From Paralichthys olivaceus (lineage: Eukaryota > Chordata > Actinopteri > Pleuronectiformes > Paralichthyidae): a stretch of DNA of 64,000 nt. The position numbers and the translations under genes were made by a program. The notes below the pieces were generated by a model. That model searched no databases. It was given only the letters and a program-made list of their open reading frames with translations, and was not told where the DNA came from. The stretch is taken from positions 3,773,001 to 3,837,000 of the forward strand of contig NC_091108.1 in assembly GCF_024713975.1 (NCBI RefSeq), in the 5' to 3' direction. Shown in pieces: positions 12,075 through 27,622 of this stretch (positions are counted from its first letter, which is position 1; each line of letters opens with the position of its first letter).

Positions 12075-12935
12075 GAGAGTCCAGACGAAGGCTGAGGCCT
12101 GAAGACGTGTACGCAGGTTTAATGCACGGAGGAAGACTGGGTGTTCGCAAACTGTACACATGTTAAACTGGACTTATTGTTTTACTTTGTGCACCTTCGG
12201 CTTAAACGGCAGCAGAAACCGATGATGACTCAGAAGGTATCTGAGGGTTTTTCTGACTAAATAATTCTTTAATTCGTTGTATTTTCATTCTACTTCCCCG
12301 AAGTTGTTTCCCTCTTTGTACCACAAGCACTGTCTGCAAATACAAACTTGCAGAGCTGCAAAAACCAGCTCAGGCTCCCCCCCCCCCCCCCCCTCTATCT
12401 TGGCAGTGACACATTCAATGGAAAGTCGACCCCAAACAGTTTTAATACTCTCAGGTGAATGTATTGTGACTGTGAAATACACGTTGATGGTACGAGTGGG
12501 AAAAATGCCCGAGTGACCAGAGCCGATGCTGTCGGAGAAATGAACTCCATCGTTAACTGAAGCTTTGAGGACTCGACTGAGATTAATTATAGGAAAAATC
12601 AATAACTTTTGTTTGTGGGCTTTTAAATGTCAGTTCTTTTGTTTCTTGTTGGCAACAGAGAGTTTCTTTGTTGGTAAAAATGTTTTTTAATGCACAAAGA
12701 TTTATTTGTTTCTATGATTTTTACATTTACTTTGACGGCACGAAATCAAGTTTCGTATCTTGCTAAACAAAACCGAGCTTTTGTTCCTGGGACGACTTAA
12801 CTACTGTAAAACAGAGCATTTCTCAGAACCACCAACTTTAAAAGACTCGAAAAGATCCTGATGTGATGAGTTGATTCTGAATTGTATTTATATGTGATTT
12901 TAAAAACAATTTAATAAAAGCTTAATTAATATGAA
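12075..12935 (+). other. Probable 3' UTR of the DOMON gene
   Basis: Non-coding sequence after the TGA at 12072-12074, including a C17 run at 12377-12393. It probably ends after the AATAAA at 12913-12918. The neighbouring gene's 3' end comes from the other strand within about 100 bp. Confidence 0.55.
12377..12393 (+). repeat. Poly-C run (17 bases)
   Basis: Uninterrupted cytosines in the probable 3' UTR of the DOMON gene. Run length may be subject to sequencing error. Confidence 0.9.
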
Positions 12936-13019
12936 ATGCAATTTAGTCATTTTCATTTTTTCACCCCCAGAAATCAACAATATAGTTTGTGGAAAAACAG
13001 ACACTAGGGCCCAACCGCT

Positions 13020-13526
13020 TTTAATATTTTATTGCAATTTATTTCTTTACAGTTAAACATAAATGGAATAGTATAAAAAACTGACATTAACATACAGACA
13101 CACAAGGTCAAACAAACTCACTGATGAGGAAAAGACATTGAACCTAAAAATCGTATCTCGTAGCTGAATTTGGGGCCTTGCATTGAGACATGTCCGTCGA
13201 GCTGTCGTCTCTGAGAACATTAGGTGTCCATTTCTCTGCCTTCGCCTGAAGACAAGTAACGACTCAGTAAAAACACAAAAACCAAAAACTACAGCTAGCT
13301 ATTCCTGTGACAGTGATAGTGGACAACTGACGAAAGTAACAAAAAGAATTATAAATCAGTTTCAGGGACAATGGAACGACATTGTGTGTGCACCATGCTT
13401 GTTTGTGTGTGTGTGTGTGTGTGTGTGTACACATTTGCCTTTTGTATCTACAATGAGTGTTAAAACAGAGTCCGAGCTCCTGTTGGAAGCTGTGTAGCGC
13501 TGCACGTGTTGACGTCCGCTCGTCGC
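13020..13526 (-). other. hnrnpc: Probable hnrnpc 3' UTR with poly-A signals
   Basis: On the minus strand AATAAA-type signals lie at about 13028-13033 and 13038-13043, roughly 490 bp after the stop codon. A (GT)12 microsatellite at 13405-13428, (AC)n in the mRNA, is inside this UTR. Confidence 0.6.
13405..13428 (+). repeat. (GT)n microsatellite
   Basis: About twelve GT units in the 3' UTR region of hnrnpc. Confidence 0.9.
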
Positions 13527-15787
<2,261 letters not shown>

Positions 15788-15826
15788 TTAGTAGCGTGCG
15801 TGAGCAACCTTCACCCGTCCCTTCAC

Positions 15827-15903
15827 CTCCTCCTCTCATTGAGGTGTAGGAGTCTCCAGCTGTAGGGTCTGTGGACCAGGACGGACATGATCAGGAGGGT
15901 TCC
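15827..15903 (-). other. Possible alternative 5' UTR exon of hnrnpc
   Basis: On the minus strand an acceptor ('tttcccag') and a donor (GTGAAG) flank 77 bp just upstream of the first coding exon. It would carry an upstream ATG. Weak evidence; may be intron. Confidence 0.2.
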
Positions 15904-18522
15904 CTGGGAAACTAAGAAGGTTAAATCAAAATAAAGTAGTGCAGATGATAAAGGAGAAAACTGCAGGATGTTGAGGTTCACTGTTATTGTTGTAACGAAA
16001 GGCATGTGTCCTAACTATTATATATTTCATTAGTTGGTGGATTATACTTAAAAGCATTTTTTGAGGCCTGCAATAAACTCACACTGTGAAGAAGTGAGAA
16101 GCTGTTCTTAAATATTTAGTCCCTAACACAAAAGATGAGTTCTCTCTTAAGAACAAACAGTCTCTTTGTTCTATCGACGCCTGACAAGCTGCAGCTGCTT
16201 CTTTATATCATGTTATTATATTAGGACATAAAATGTCACTAGGTCAATATGTTGAGCTGAACACTGGGTTGAACATTAACCTGATCACAAAGCATCCGGA
16301 AAACAAGGATCCAATACTTTACACACACATCATTTTCTGTGTGGCTAATTTTAAAGACAGAATGACAGTATCACTGAGACACTTACTGAAATCTTTATAT
16401 TACTGTTGTACCTAAATAAGACAGATGAACTTCTGAGTGAGGCAACCAACTCATTTTCAAGACTTTCACAGATTTAATGTAACCTCCTCCACCTGAGCGA
16501 CTGACCGCCGATAACCACCTGAATATTTTGATGTAATATTAACTGGCTGATTAAGAATCACAGAGCAGGTCAACAATGTGAACATTATATTCATGTTTTC
16601 TAAGCAAGTAGTAGAATATTAATATACTAACAGAGCCCAGGGTGCCTTCATTATGTCTTTTATTGTCTGAACAATTGAAAAAGAGCTGACCAGACCTGCT
16701 CTATCTATTGAACAGGGCATGGTACCACTAATCTAATAGACCCAGGAAACGGTGTGACGCTCAGTGGAGCTCGGAGCCCTCATACAGGAAAACATAACAG
16801 TAGTGGCATCAACAGTGAACCTTTCCCCCCGGCCTGACAGGGGGCCTAAACATTCATCACTCACTCCATAGCGTCTGTGTGCAGGGCTGTCGTCTGTCTG
16901 TCTGTCTGATGTTTGACACTGTGGCCTGGGTTCAGTTTGGGCTGGTGTCTCGACCTTCACCTTCGCCCCTCGCGATTTATACTGAGGCGACAGAAAACAC
17001 ACCTCAGTCAAGCGGACAGGGTTATCTTGTACCAAGTCTTACCTGGTTGGAGTGTGTGTCTGTGTGTAGAAGTCAGTGATGAGGCAAACACAAATACACG
17101 TCTAAAAACGAGGGGTGCGTCGCCAAGAAAATCCCGATACAACTAGCCAAGCTGGAACTGCAACCTGAGCCAAATACATGTGCAAGTGCAATATCTCATG
17201 ATGTACGATGTGTGAAGTGACAAAATACTGAGGTGCACGTTTAGGAGACAAACCTAAGCCTGAAACTAAACACAAAGGAGACAAATCCATTTGATTCATA
17301 TGTATAAAAGAGAAGGCCCTCGTATGCTTGTGTTTGTGTATGGTTGTAGGTCAGAGGGGAGAAGATGAAGCCCTTTAACAGAGTAATGTCAGCCAAGGAT
17401 CAACTTGGACCACAACTCTAGTGTGTAAAGGTAAATCCTTAAAATCATTATCTCTACCTCTCAATATCTCAAACTGACTAATCATGTTTATATTTGGACA
17501 AACTGAAATCAAATGTAAACAACTGAAGCGACTAAACCTTAAAGTTTTGTCAATTCTAAATTTGTAGTCTTCATGTTTCATTCTCCTTTAACATGGAGGG
17601 ATATTAGTGTGGAGTGGCATCATGTTTTACAGGTTAGCAGGTTTATTTATGATGTATAAATAAATCAAAAGTTCATGTGGGGTATGACTATGAGATAAAT
17701 ACATGTGCTATGTGATTATTCTGGACCTAATACATTTGAACCATCTTTACCTGACTAATTAAAAATGAGGAAACATGAATTTACTGCTGGGATGCAGAAT
17801 AACTTTATACTTCAATAGGACGTCTTTTTAGTGTCCTCTAAATCTGAAGAACTCTAAACGCAACACAATGCAATTCATGTTCTTCTTCACAGTTAAGCTG
17901 CCACAGAAACAAGGAAAAAGAGGCCTGGAATTATTTGAAAGGGAACAATAACTAGCAGTACTAGAATCACTTGTGTAATGGTAACTGCAACCCGATAAAT
18001 GGCAGAGAATTGAAGAGGAGATTCAGCAATACAAGTTTTTGACTGACTACTGTGAATTTCTGTAAAATAATACACGTGCAACTCCACACAAAAGCCTCCA
18101 GCATGTACAATCAACTGATGCGCTAGTCGACTAGATGTAATAGTACCGGTTTCATAGACATTTCCCAACAGCCCACAACCACATACAAGTGCAACTTGCG
18201 ATGTAACCGTCCACAGACACATTTTGTAAGTGACATGTTCGTGCTTTTAATCCCTTCTAAAGTTTTTTTTAAAGGATCTACAGATGCCCTGGTCCTGATT
18301 GTCCAATTATCCAGTGATTAATTTGACAGTATTTCCACTCGATTACTAATTAAAGACTAAATGTGGCTTTGAGGCATTTGTCACATGAGACATTTCCACA
18401 CAGCAGAGGAAGCTCGTGTGTTAGTGAGGACACTGCTGGTGGCTGAGTTCAATTCAAGCGTCCCAATGATTCATGTGATGTATTTTCTACCTGGTGGAAG
18501 TCAACATGTCTGCTGTGAACCA

Positions 18523-18542
18523 GGGGGGGGGGGGGGGGGGGG
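18523..18542 (+). repeat. Poly-G run (20 bases)
   Basis: Uninterrupted G on the plus strand in hnrnpc intron 1; one of four such runs. The others are 18768-18780 (13), 18950-18960 (11) and 19284-19300 (17). Confidence 0.9.
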
Positions 18543-19283
18543 TTGATCAGGATAACACATAAACAGCCATTATACTCGTTCAGTTTAACAAGGTTTAATT
18601 TTTCTTTTTTTTAATGTGTATGTGCAACGTTCAGCAACAAAACTGTGCAGCCTCCTCCCCAAAAAAAAAATATATATCACTCTTCATCATGGAAGGAGAA
18701 AAACAAAACACGAGGAAAAATCTACTCCACATCAAAAACACACTGACTGAGAGAACCAAAGTCTGGAGGGGGGGGGGGGGCATGAAAAATTACCTAAACC
18801 ATCCACAACACACCCGCCCTGGACCCCGACAGCGCCACCACCAGGCCTCACAGTGACACAACGGGGCCTGCGCTAGCCTCGGGGGCTCAAAGCCGGCTGG
18901 CATGATGGCTAACGTTAGCCCAGCACAACTCGAAAAGCATTGGAGGGGTGGGGGGGGGGGTGGGAAAAATACACAGCAATCAGAACCAGTCCCTCCGCTT
19001 GCAAAAACCAAAACCTGCAAAATGCTGATAAACCGTGCAGCCGATAATCTGCGATCGGTCGTGGACCAGGACCAAGCTGCGACTATCACACCAAAAAGAG
19101 CCGTTTAGCTAGGTTAGCTAGCTGGTGGGGCTGGCGGAGGAAAAAAAACAGATCAGTCCCGTCAAGGAAAAGTCTTCACAACCAACGCTAGAAAAACAAA
19201 ACGTGAATGAAACCTTCGTCGTGTTTGTTTGTTTTTGTTTGACTAAAAACCACAAGCAGCCTTCGTGTGTATTGAGGGGGGGA

Positions 19284-19300
19284 GGGGGGGGGGGGGGGGG
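19284..19300 (+). repeat. Poly-G run (17 bases)
   Basis: Preceded by a further G7 run (19276-19282) separated by one A. About 220 bp inside the first intron of hnrnpc. Confidence 0.9.
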
Positions 19301-19411
19301 ACGGGCGTCTCTCTCTCTCTGTCTTTCTCCCCGAGTTAGCTAAGCTAGCTAGCTACCTCGCTAGCTAGCACATCGCGTTCTGTCCGCTGGCGAAACAGCA
19401 AAAATTAAAAA

Positions 19412-19443
19412 AAAAAGAAGAAGAAAAAAAAAAAAAAAAAAAA
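19412..19443 (-). repeat. Poly-A/purine tract, a long U-tract in the hnrnpc pre-mRNA
   Basis: A-run interrupted by 'gaagaag', then A20 at 19424-19443. In the minus-strand transcript this becomes U20-CUUCUUC-U8, starting about 80 nt after the first 5' splice site. Confidence 0.9.
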
Positions 19444-19523
19444 TGAGGACACCGTGGAGAAAAATCCAAAAAGAAAAGAAAAAGGAAGGAAAAATGAAAA
19501 ATGTCTTGGAACAAAATACTCAC

Positions 19524-19700
19524 CGCGACCTGAACGAGTAAAATGTCTTGCGCTCGGTAAAATCGTTAATTAGTTCGTCCGTTCGCAGCACCGGCGGTTC
19601 GCCCCCCTGCGCAGCGAGCTAGCTTTCTTCTAGCCACCGAGCTAACGCGATGCTAAGCGGCGATGGCGCAGCAGCGGACAGGAGCGCTGGGTTTGAGTCG
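19524..19700 (-). other. hnrnpc: Probable first (non-coding) exon and promoter of hnrnpc
   Basis: On the minus strand a strong donor (GTGAGT, plus-strand actcac 19518-19523) follows a GC-rich region rich in CpG that extends to about 19760. GCTA/TAGC words are frequent around it. The upstream edge of the exon is not determined. Confidence 0.6.
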
Positions 19701-19854
19701 AGGAGCGGTGCGCGGGAGCGGGGTCGCCTGCGTCGGCGGCGTCACACGAGAAACCCCGCCCCCTGCTGGCGCCGGTGTGACCTGGTGAGTAAAACGCACC
19801 CACCCGCGCTGTTTAAAAAAAATCCTCCCTCCAGAAATTAAAGAGATTAAAACT

Positions 19855-20010
19855 TTATCTTCTACTACATCTACTCACGTGTACTTGGTGTGGAGGTACT
19901 TTTACTTCACCTGGGTATTTTCCTGTCACGTCAATAGTTAGATTGAAAAATACTTTATTTGCTTTTAATACTTTTACATTATCTGAAAACTTTAATTGCT
20001 TTAAAAAAAT
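19855..20010 (-). repeat. Degenerate interspersed repeat, family R2, copy 1
   Basis: Words such as 'tacttttacttcacctgggt' and 'tttaatacttttacatt' match, in opposite orientation, the 'aagtaaaagtactt' type repeat seen at 47525-47710 and 52858-52945. A common teleost repeat as I remember it; class not assigned. Confidence 0.55.
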
Positions 20011-23000
20011 TAAGACAAAACACAAGAGGAGCTAATAGAACTGTGATGCCTCGTTTATTGATTAAACTACTCCACAGAATGTGCACGTGAAGATGAAACT
20101 ATCTGCTGATCAACTGATTTGTAAATGGACACAAAATCAACCATGAATAACTCATAGTGATGCATTGATCATCGTTTTGATTATTATAATTATTTAAGTC
20201 ATTTTCATGCAAAAATGTGGAACCTTTCGTGTCTCCAACTTCTGGAGATTTAGTTCATTTTGCTTTAAAAAAGATTGAAACCATACATTGATTTTTAATA
20301 ATGTTGAAGTGATTCAAATTTCTCTTTCTGTCTCTATTTATTTATTTTTACAAAAAAAAAAGGCATTTACAAAATAATCGAGGAGAGCAGGAGCTTAATG
20401 GGATTTACTGTCGTTTGGGTGAATTTTGCTGATAGAACATCGCTATTTCTAGTGATTTCTCTCATTGTGATTCTCATGGACGCAGAAGCTGCCTGAATAT
20501 ATATGAAAATAAACTGACAAAATATAAAACACATTTTCTAAATGGAAACTTTGGATCCTAAACAAGCAGCAGAAATCTGCTAAATGAAATTATTTAGTGT
20601 CTGATTTGGACAAAAAATGTTATTCAATAACACATCACTGGATCTTGACATGAAAATCTCACTGGATTTAGACATCCTTCTGAGAGAGGGACCTGCTGCT
20701 GTATGAGCACTTTCAACCAGGGGAGGGTGGTGTTGTTATAAAGATAAATGCAGGGTGATACTGGGACTGATGGAAAACACCATCATTTGGCAGGTGTTTA
20801 AATATTTTGACCTGAACGGTTCGTCCCAACACACGAGTGACCACGAGGCAGCGTACTGTCGTCAGTGCAGGCCAGGTGTATGTGGTAGAAGAAGAAGAAA
20901 GAAAGAATGAAAGAAAGGTGGCAGAAGCAAAGGGAGGGAGACAGGATGTTTTTGGAGGGAGAAATGAGATGGAGAGAAGAAACAATGACATCAAGACTCA
21001 GATTTGGAAACACATGACTTTGCAAAAAATAGGAAAACCTGAGACAGGAAAATGTGGTTATTGTGGGCAAGAGGAAACGTTTTGTTCATCGTGTCATAGT
21101 ATCTGAAATATGAGCAGGAAAGAATGCAGCTAGTTGAAAACCTTGGCAAGATGAAAGTAAACCATGATCAAAGAGATATCCTATGAAACAAACCAAAAAG
21201 CAAGTGTTATCGAATACTACTTCATTATCTTAGAAAAACAAATATAATTGACAGAATATTTTTTTCTTTAACTCAATAGAATAGATAATATGATTAGAGA
21301 AACACAAAAGTAATACAATTCAGAAAGCTTCAATGCGATATTACATTTTTTCTAAATGCAACAATTCTCTATTTGTATGCTACGGAAATAAACAAACAAA
21401 AAGAGCTCCAGGTAGGAAGGCAGGTGATCAGAGGTGGGAGCTCACTGAGGACATCTAGTGTACAGGTAGAACAGGGCTTTTCTATGAAAGGTGTGAAATG
21501 AGGAGACTGTTTGAAATGCAGCCATATCTGCTCACAACCCTCTGGTACAGGTTGCATATGTTTTTAGATCGTGGGCTCTTCACCAAAGACCCGTTTTAGA
21601 TTCTCACTTTCAATTAATCTGTCAAATATTTTATGAAAATCTTGTTTTGCCTTTAACCGACCGAACAAAATCCCCCAAACCTCCAGTTCACTTCCATACA
21701 AAGCCATGAATCATTGAATTTGAGAAGCGACACGTGTCTTAAACAATAAATCAATCATCAAGTCAGGTTGGTGACTGATTTTCTCTTTAATGGACAAATA
21801 GTTTCGTAACTCTGTTCAGCATTTCACAAAACACTGAAAGCAAAGACAACAAAAACACGTGTAACAGATTTTATTGGTCTCATTATCAATGATATTACGA
21901 CCCCCTTGGATTTACACTGGATTTATACATTCAAAAATACAAATTATATTAGACAAAACCCCTCATTTAAAACGTCATGTTAAAAACAATGGATGGAGCA
22001 CATGCACTGCAACTAATCATCAACTCAAACTGGTCTCGTTTGAATCATTGTTTCCAGCGACACATTCAGAGTTTATTTGTGTTTATTTGAGTTGATCTCA
22101 TTCTACTGAAGGCCCCTTCTTCTCACCGCAGACATTTTGATACGTCACAGTAGGAAAGGCGCAGATGTAGTTAATAAAGTTAATGGAGGCTGAATTGCCT
22201 TTTAGCTGCTTCAGCTCCAGGGTGCTGGTATTGTTCATGCTGCCTCGCACTGTCACACTGTCAGGTCTTACTGGGACACTTGGAAAGAACAGAGCCATTG
22301 TTAATGTTATTAGTAACAACTGTTCTTTCCCTGCTGTGACAAGATGAAATGTCTGCAGTGAGAAGAAGAGGCTTTTTTAATATTTCCGAATGACTTTACT
22401 GCACCTGAGGAGGGAGGGAGACAGAATGGCAACTGAGCGAAAGCAGTCCCAGCTGTTTTCTGTCTCCAGTTAGGAGATGAAACCCTCGACAATGTCTCAA
22501 TTTTTCACGGAGAATATGTTCTTTTGTGGATTGTTTTCCCCCCATCTGGTTTCACTTTGAGCGGCGTCCCAGTGGACTTGTTTACAGCTCTTTGCATCAT
22601 CTCAGGAATCAGGAATACAACTCAGACTCTCAGTTTCCCTGTTGAATCAGATACGCAGATGAAAGCTTCCTCTGTTTGTTTGCCTTCTTCGTGTGTTTCT
22701 GTTCGTCTCAACAGGGATGAGGTGAGGGTCAGGCGTTTGACAGGTTGTCACGCATGATGTCCAAGTTCTGATGAGATTTCTGCAAATGTGGAAAAGGATT
22801 ATACTTCATTGACGCCAGTGCATGTAGCGAGGGGAGGGTGATATTTCGTATTAATTGCAGAGATACAATAGGAAATTCTGGAAAAGGTCAATGCTGAGCA
22901 CAACAAACACACTGAGCACAAAATTATAGGGATACACTGGAAATAAAAATACCGTGAAGTGAAACAGGACCCATGTGAACCCACTATTAAGTACTAAAGA

Positions 23001-23869
23001 CACTGTCAGTTATTATGTAGGAAAATTATTAAATCATAGGGGAGACGCAGATACAAACAGCGTGTTATATATATTTGCCTGACATTTGTTTTCGCGCACA
23101 TTTGAATCAATTGTAAATTTGTTCTTTTACAAACAGACATTTCAATATGAGATCAGCAGGAGCCGAAAAAGTCAACCACCAAAATTTGATTAATGACGGA
23201 CTCGCTTTTAATGCTAAGCTGCACGCACGCCAAGGTTTGTTTCAACACGTGGAAAGAAGGAAAATTAATGTGATGCCATTAAAAATGTATCAAGAAGTTC
23301 AAAAAAGTAAATCACCATAAATCTGAAATCGAATATTAATGATTTATGATCATGTTTTTAATAAATATTGATAAAAGGGGATCATTGTGTGGATCGAAGT
23401 CACACGCAGGTCTGAGCTGCTTCACTTCAACGGCAGAAACAACAGTTATGATCAAACATATCAGCACAATAAAAGTCCTTCTGGATGATTGGTAAAAATA
23501 TTACAGCAACACCACAAGTGTTAGAAATACTTTAATGTACACTCACAATGTAAATGCAAACAATGTCATTAATGTAATTGAACAGTGCAATCAACTTGTT
23601 GGATTAATGTAATATAGTGTAATATTTTGTATGTTTATCATATTTTGTATGTGATTACTTAATCTATTATTATAAGTATTTCATCTCCAAGGTAACTATA
23701 GCTGTCAGGTGATGTAATATACGCAGGGCCGTGTTAACCTCTGTGGGGTGCTGCACTTTTTGTCTCTTTAAGAATAAACTTCTCATCATAGTGAAACGTT
23801 CCCCCGGTGGAAAGTGACTATGGTATATGTGTATGTATATATGCATATGTAGGCTGTGTGTATGTGTAG
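20011..23869. other. Intergenic DNA between hnrnpc and glis1
   Basis: AT-rich; hnrnpc and glis1 are divergent across this gap. A purine-rich tract lies at 20885-20930. One weak candidate exon (22272-22352, minus) is listed separately. Otherwise nothing is recognised. Confidence 0.55.
22272..22352 (-). other. Weak candidate exon of unknown gene
   Basis: On the minus strand a good acceptor (cctcttcttctcactgcag) precedes 81 bp (27 codons) that end at a donor GTAAGA. It includes ATGGCTCTG in a fair start context. No homology recognised and no partner exons found. Probably chance or a non-coding RNA exon. Confidence 0.12.
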
Positions 23870-23876
23870 GTTATAC

Positions 23877-24490
<614 letters not shown>

Positions 24491-24540
24491 ACTGCTGCGC
24501 ACACTCATTCTCATTCTGTTTGATTAGGAAAAAAAGGGGT

Positions 24541-24681
24541 GTGCGTGTCACTGTGCACGCGCGCAGCAGAGCAGATGCAGCCAGTCGGGCGCGCGCTGCG
24601 GAGACGGTGGGAAGCACAGTCCGCGTGCAGCCTGCGCGAGGCACAGACGGACCCACGAGCCGTGGACGATGACACGAGACG
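24541..24681 (+). other. glis1: Probable first exon (5' UTR) of glis1
   Basis: GC- and CpG-rich block in AT-rich surroundings, ending at donor GTAAGA (24682). It contains an ATG at 24669 that would read only about 15 codons across the exon 2 junction before a stop. Linking it to glis1 is an inference from strand, position and the absence of any other plus-strand gene before 41 kb. Confidence 0.5.
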
Positions 24682-27577
24682 GTAAGAAGAGCTGTGTTTT
24701 TAAAATAGAGCTGGTGAACAAGTTGTGTTGGTTCTGTTGTAGATTTATAACTTTGCTTTTATCCAGATTGAATGTTTTAATTAATTAATTAATTAATCAA
24801 ACACCCAGTCTGTTGAATACAGAAGTTTAAATGCAGTTAGTACTTTGTAATGACAGGAGCCACTGTTTGCTGGATGTGCAGTAATGTCACTAACCTGTCA
24901 GAGTTCATGATGAATGAAGAAAGATCTCCTCAGACCCAAGAAAACACTTGGACAAACTTTAGTTAAGAGATGTTATCATCAGCTCTGATTACACAATAAC
25001 TGGCTTTTATTGTGCAACCAGGATTTTTTAGGAAGGCAATTATTAGACATGCTGCTATATACTGCAGTGAACTCTTACCCAAATGGTTCCCTGTGATATT
25101 TTTCCCTCTTATTGCTTGTGGGACTCTTCCTTTCCACTCCTCTGCAGTCCACTGATTTATGTAATGTGGCTGGAATGAAAAGTGCTGCGCAGGGGGTGGA
25201 AATCTGGCTTAGTGAGATTCAAACAGATGAGGAGGCTTGTTTTAATCATTAGTCTCATGGTATCACTGACATGGAGCTTGTGCTGGGGAATCAGGGTTTA
25301 TGGTCGCAGGCATGGGCCAGAGATCCCATTGCACAGAGGTGTGTGCAGCGAGGTTTGAATCACACTTAATTTTATTATTTACCCAATTCAGTCTTAAGTG
25401 GCTATCGCATCAGTAGTAAATATGTTTCGTGCCGTTCCGTAGAAGCACAATATTGCCCTTATATGCCATTGGGAGGTTGATCAGGTTGTTGATCAATACC
25501 AGTGACTCAGCGATTATTTTAACAGATGCTCAGATTGTTTGTTCAAGCGCTCAGATGGAGCACGGCGAGCCAAGATTTGTTTCGCCCTGAAATATTGTTT
25601 GCCCTGGCACTGCGTGTTCGCCTCAATTTCACACCAGGGGAAGAAAATAATAAAAAGCATTTCAGATTTTGGGGAGTGTTTTCCTATCGCTGACTTTTCA
25701 AAATGTAAACAATGGTTTCAAAACATGTCATTGGATTTCAAGTTGAAGTATGGGCCTCAAAGCCGGATCATTGGTTCTATACGAGATGTGAGGCGTAACA
25801 ATATTTGGCTTTAATTTAGTGGATGTTGCATGAGGCAAATATTTAAACACTCAACAAGAAACAAGGTTGAAATGAGACTACGCTGCCAGAGAAACACTCC
25901 TGTCAAGCTTTACTGCTAATTCTTCACCTTGGAATCAACAAAACAACCATGTGGACTTTGACATGCTTGCTCTTTCTCGAGCTCTCAGTCGTGCCACATG
26001 GACTTGATCAGGGTGTTCAAAGTTGACAGTTCATTCTCGGTTTTTATACACATTTTGAATAAGCTTTTTAGAAATCAGGGAAGCAAAAGCAGGAAGGTTT
26101 CGTGCAAATTGGGGTTTGGCTAATTGGAGTGTCTAAATTGACCGTATGGTCGTTTGTCTCTGTGTGTCAGCCCTGCGTCCTGTGCAGGGTGGACCTCACC
26201 TCTCGTTGTTTTCCAGGTGTCCATCTTAGAGTAATCTTTGTCGTACGGTTCTGGTCCATTCATTGTATCTGCCAACGTCTGATCTCTAGCACCGAACTCT
26301 GGCTCTTAATCTTCTAGTAAAGTTTACCTTCTTGAAGATGGTAACTTCTTGTAAAGGTTTTTACTTTTGCTTAGCGTAAAGACCGGAACGGAGGAAACGG
26401 CTAGCTTCGTTCTGTCCACACTTCAGCACTAAACAATCGTATAAACCAGCTGATGGAAAAAACACCTGCTGATCCTAATCTTCTCTTTTTGGCAGTTTGA
26501 TTAAGACTGAAGCAACACTTGGATGGAAACAACTCATCAGTGTAATTCCCTTGGGTGGCCAGTAGAGGTCTTATTAAGTCACGACCTTGTTGCTAATGCT
26601 TCTTTAATACTTGTGTTTATATTGCGTAGAGTGGGATGACCTCATGTATTTAATTAAGGTTTCAAAGTCACACAGAGATTCGGGTCATATGGGACGTATT
26701 AGTGTTAGGCAAGAAATAAATGTACTTTCTCTTACATAAATATTTGTGATCATGTCTCTAAAGAAACTTCTCTGAGTCTAAATTGGTCGAATCCGATCTC
26801 TTGCCTGTTGGAACTCGACAGCTCTGTGTGTTCAGAAACGGTTTCGCCTTGTGTTTTTTCACAGCCGCCAGGTCCCCACATACCTTTCATGGACATTAAC
26901 CGTGATTGCCCTACAAGCGGAGCTCGTTTTGGTTTGGTTCAGAAATGTTATTTCTGGCCAGAGGTGCGTGCTCTTTTGCAACACCGAGGGTGACACAGCT
27001 GGGTAATATGACCCGCTGAGCATCGGAGGTAACTGTTTCGACATTGTTGCTGGTGTGTGTTGTATGGGCTGTATACTGCGGGCCAACGTCCTCTTAAATC
27101 ATGTTTACTCGGAAAATTATTACAACTCCCAGAACTTTTCTTCTGAGCACAGTCCAGTGAATTAGTGGGATTATAGAAGTTCCAGTTAATACATGGAGGG
27201 CAGTTTATCGCTATGATTATAAACTCCAGATTCTTTGCTCGGGGTAATTCTCACAATACAGGAATGGAAAACAAATGTATTGAAGAAGTGTGTGTGTGTG
27301 TTTGGCTCAGGTTTGAAACCATATTTTAGTTGAAGGCAAACCTTTTTTTTTCATCTTCTTGGCTGAATGATTCATTGATTTACTGCTGGATTTTCATCAT
27401 ATCCTTTAATTAAAGTTCAAACACCACAATGTAAAAATAAGACATTGCAAGTTTAGTTCCTGTTTTGATATTTAAGTGCAAAGTATTGAATTGAATGTTC
27501 ACATTGTTGATTGGTTGATTTATTGCTGCAGGTGATCCAGGTGATGCTTGGATCAGCTGCGTCCTTCAGAGGACGAG

Positions 27578-27622
27578 GTCTACACAGATCACAAAGGCCG
27601 TGTCTTTGTGATCTGTGTAGAC
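27578..27622. repeat. Perfect 19-bp inverted repeat with 7-base loop
   Basis: Arms 27578-27596 and 27604-27622 are exact reverse complements (gtctacacagatcacaaag), separated by gccgtgt. A shorter outer complement (ccttc / gaagg) flanks them. May be the end of a fold-back element or a hairpin RNA. Confidence 0.95.

Noticed and set aside
22098..22319. 73-codon minus-strand ORF starting MLLITLTMALFFPSV
   Set aside because: Looks faintly like a secreted peptide, but the length is unremarkable, I recognise no family, and a donor site lies inside it.
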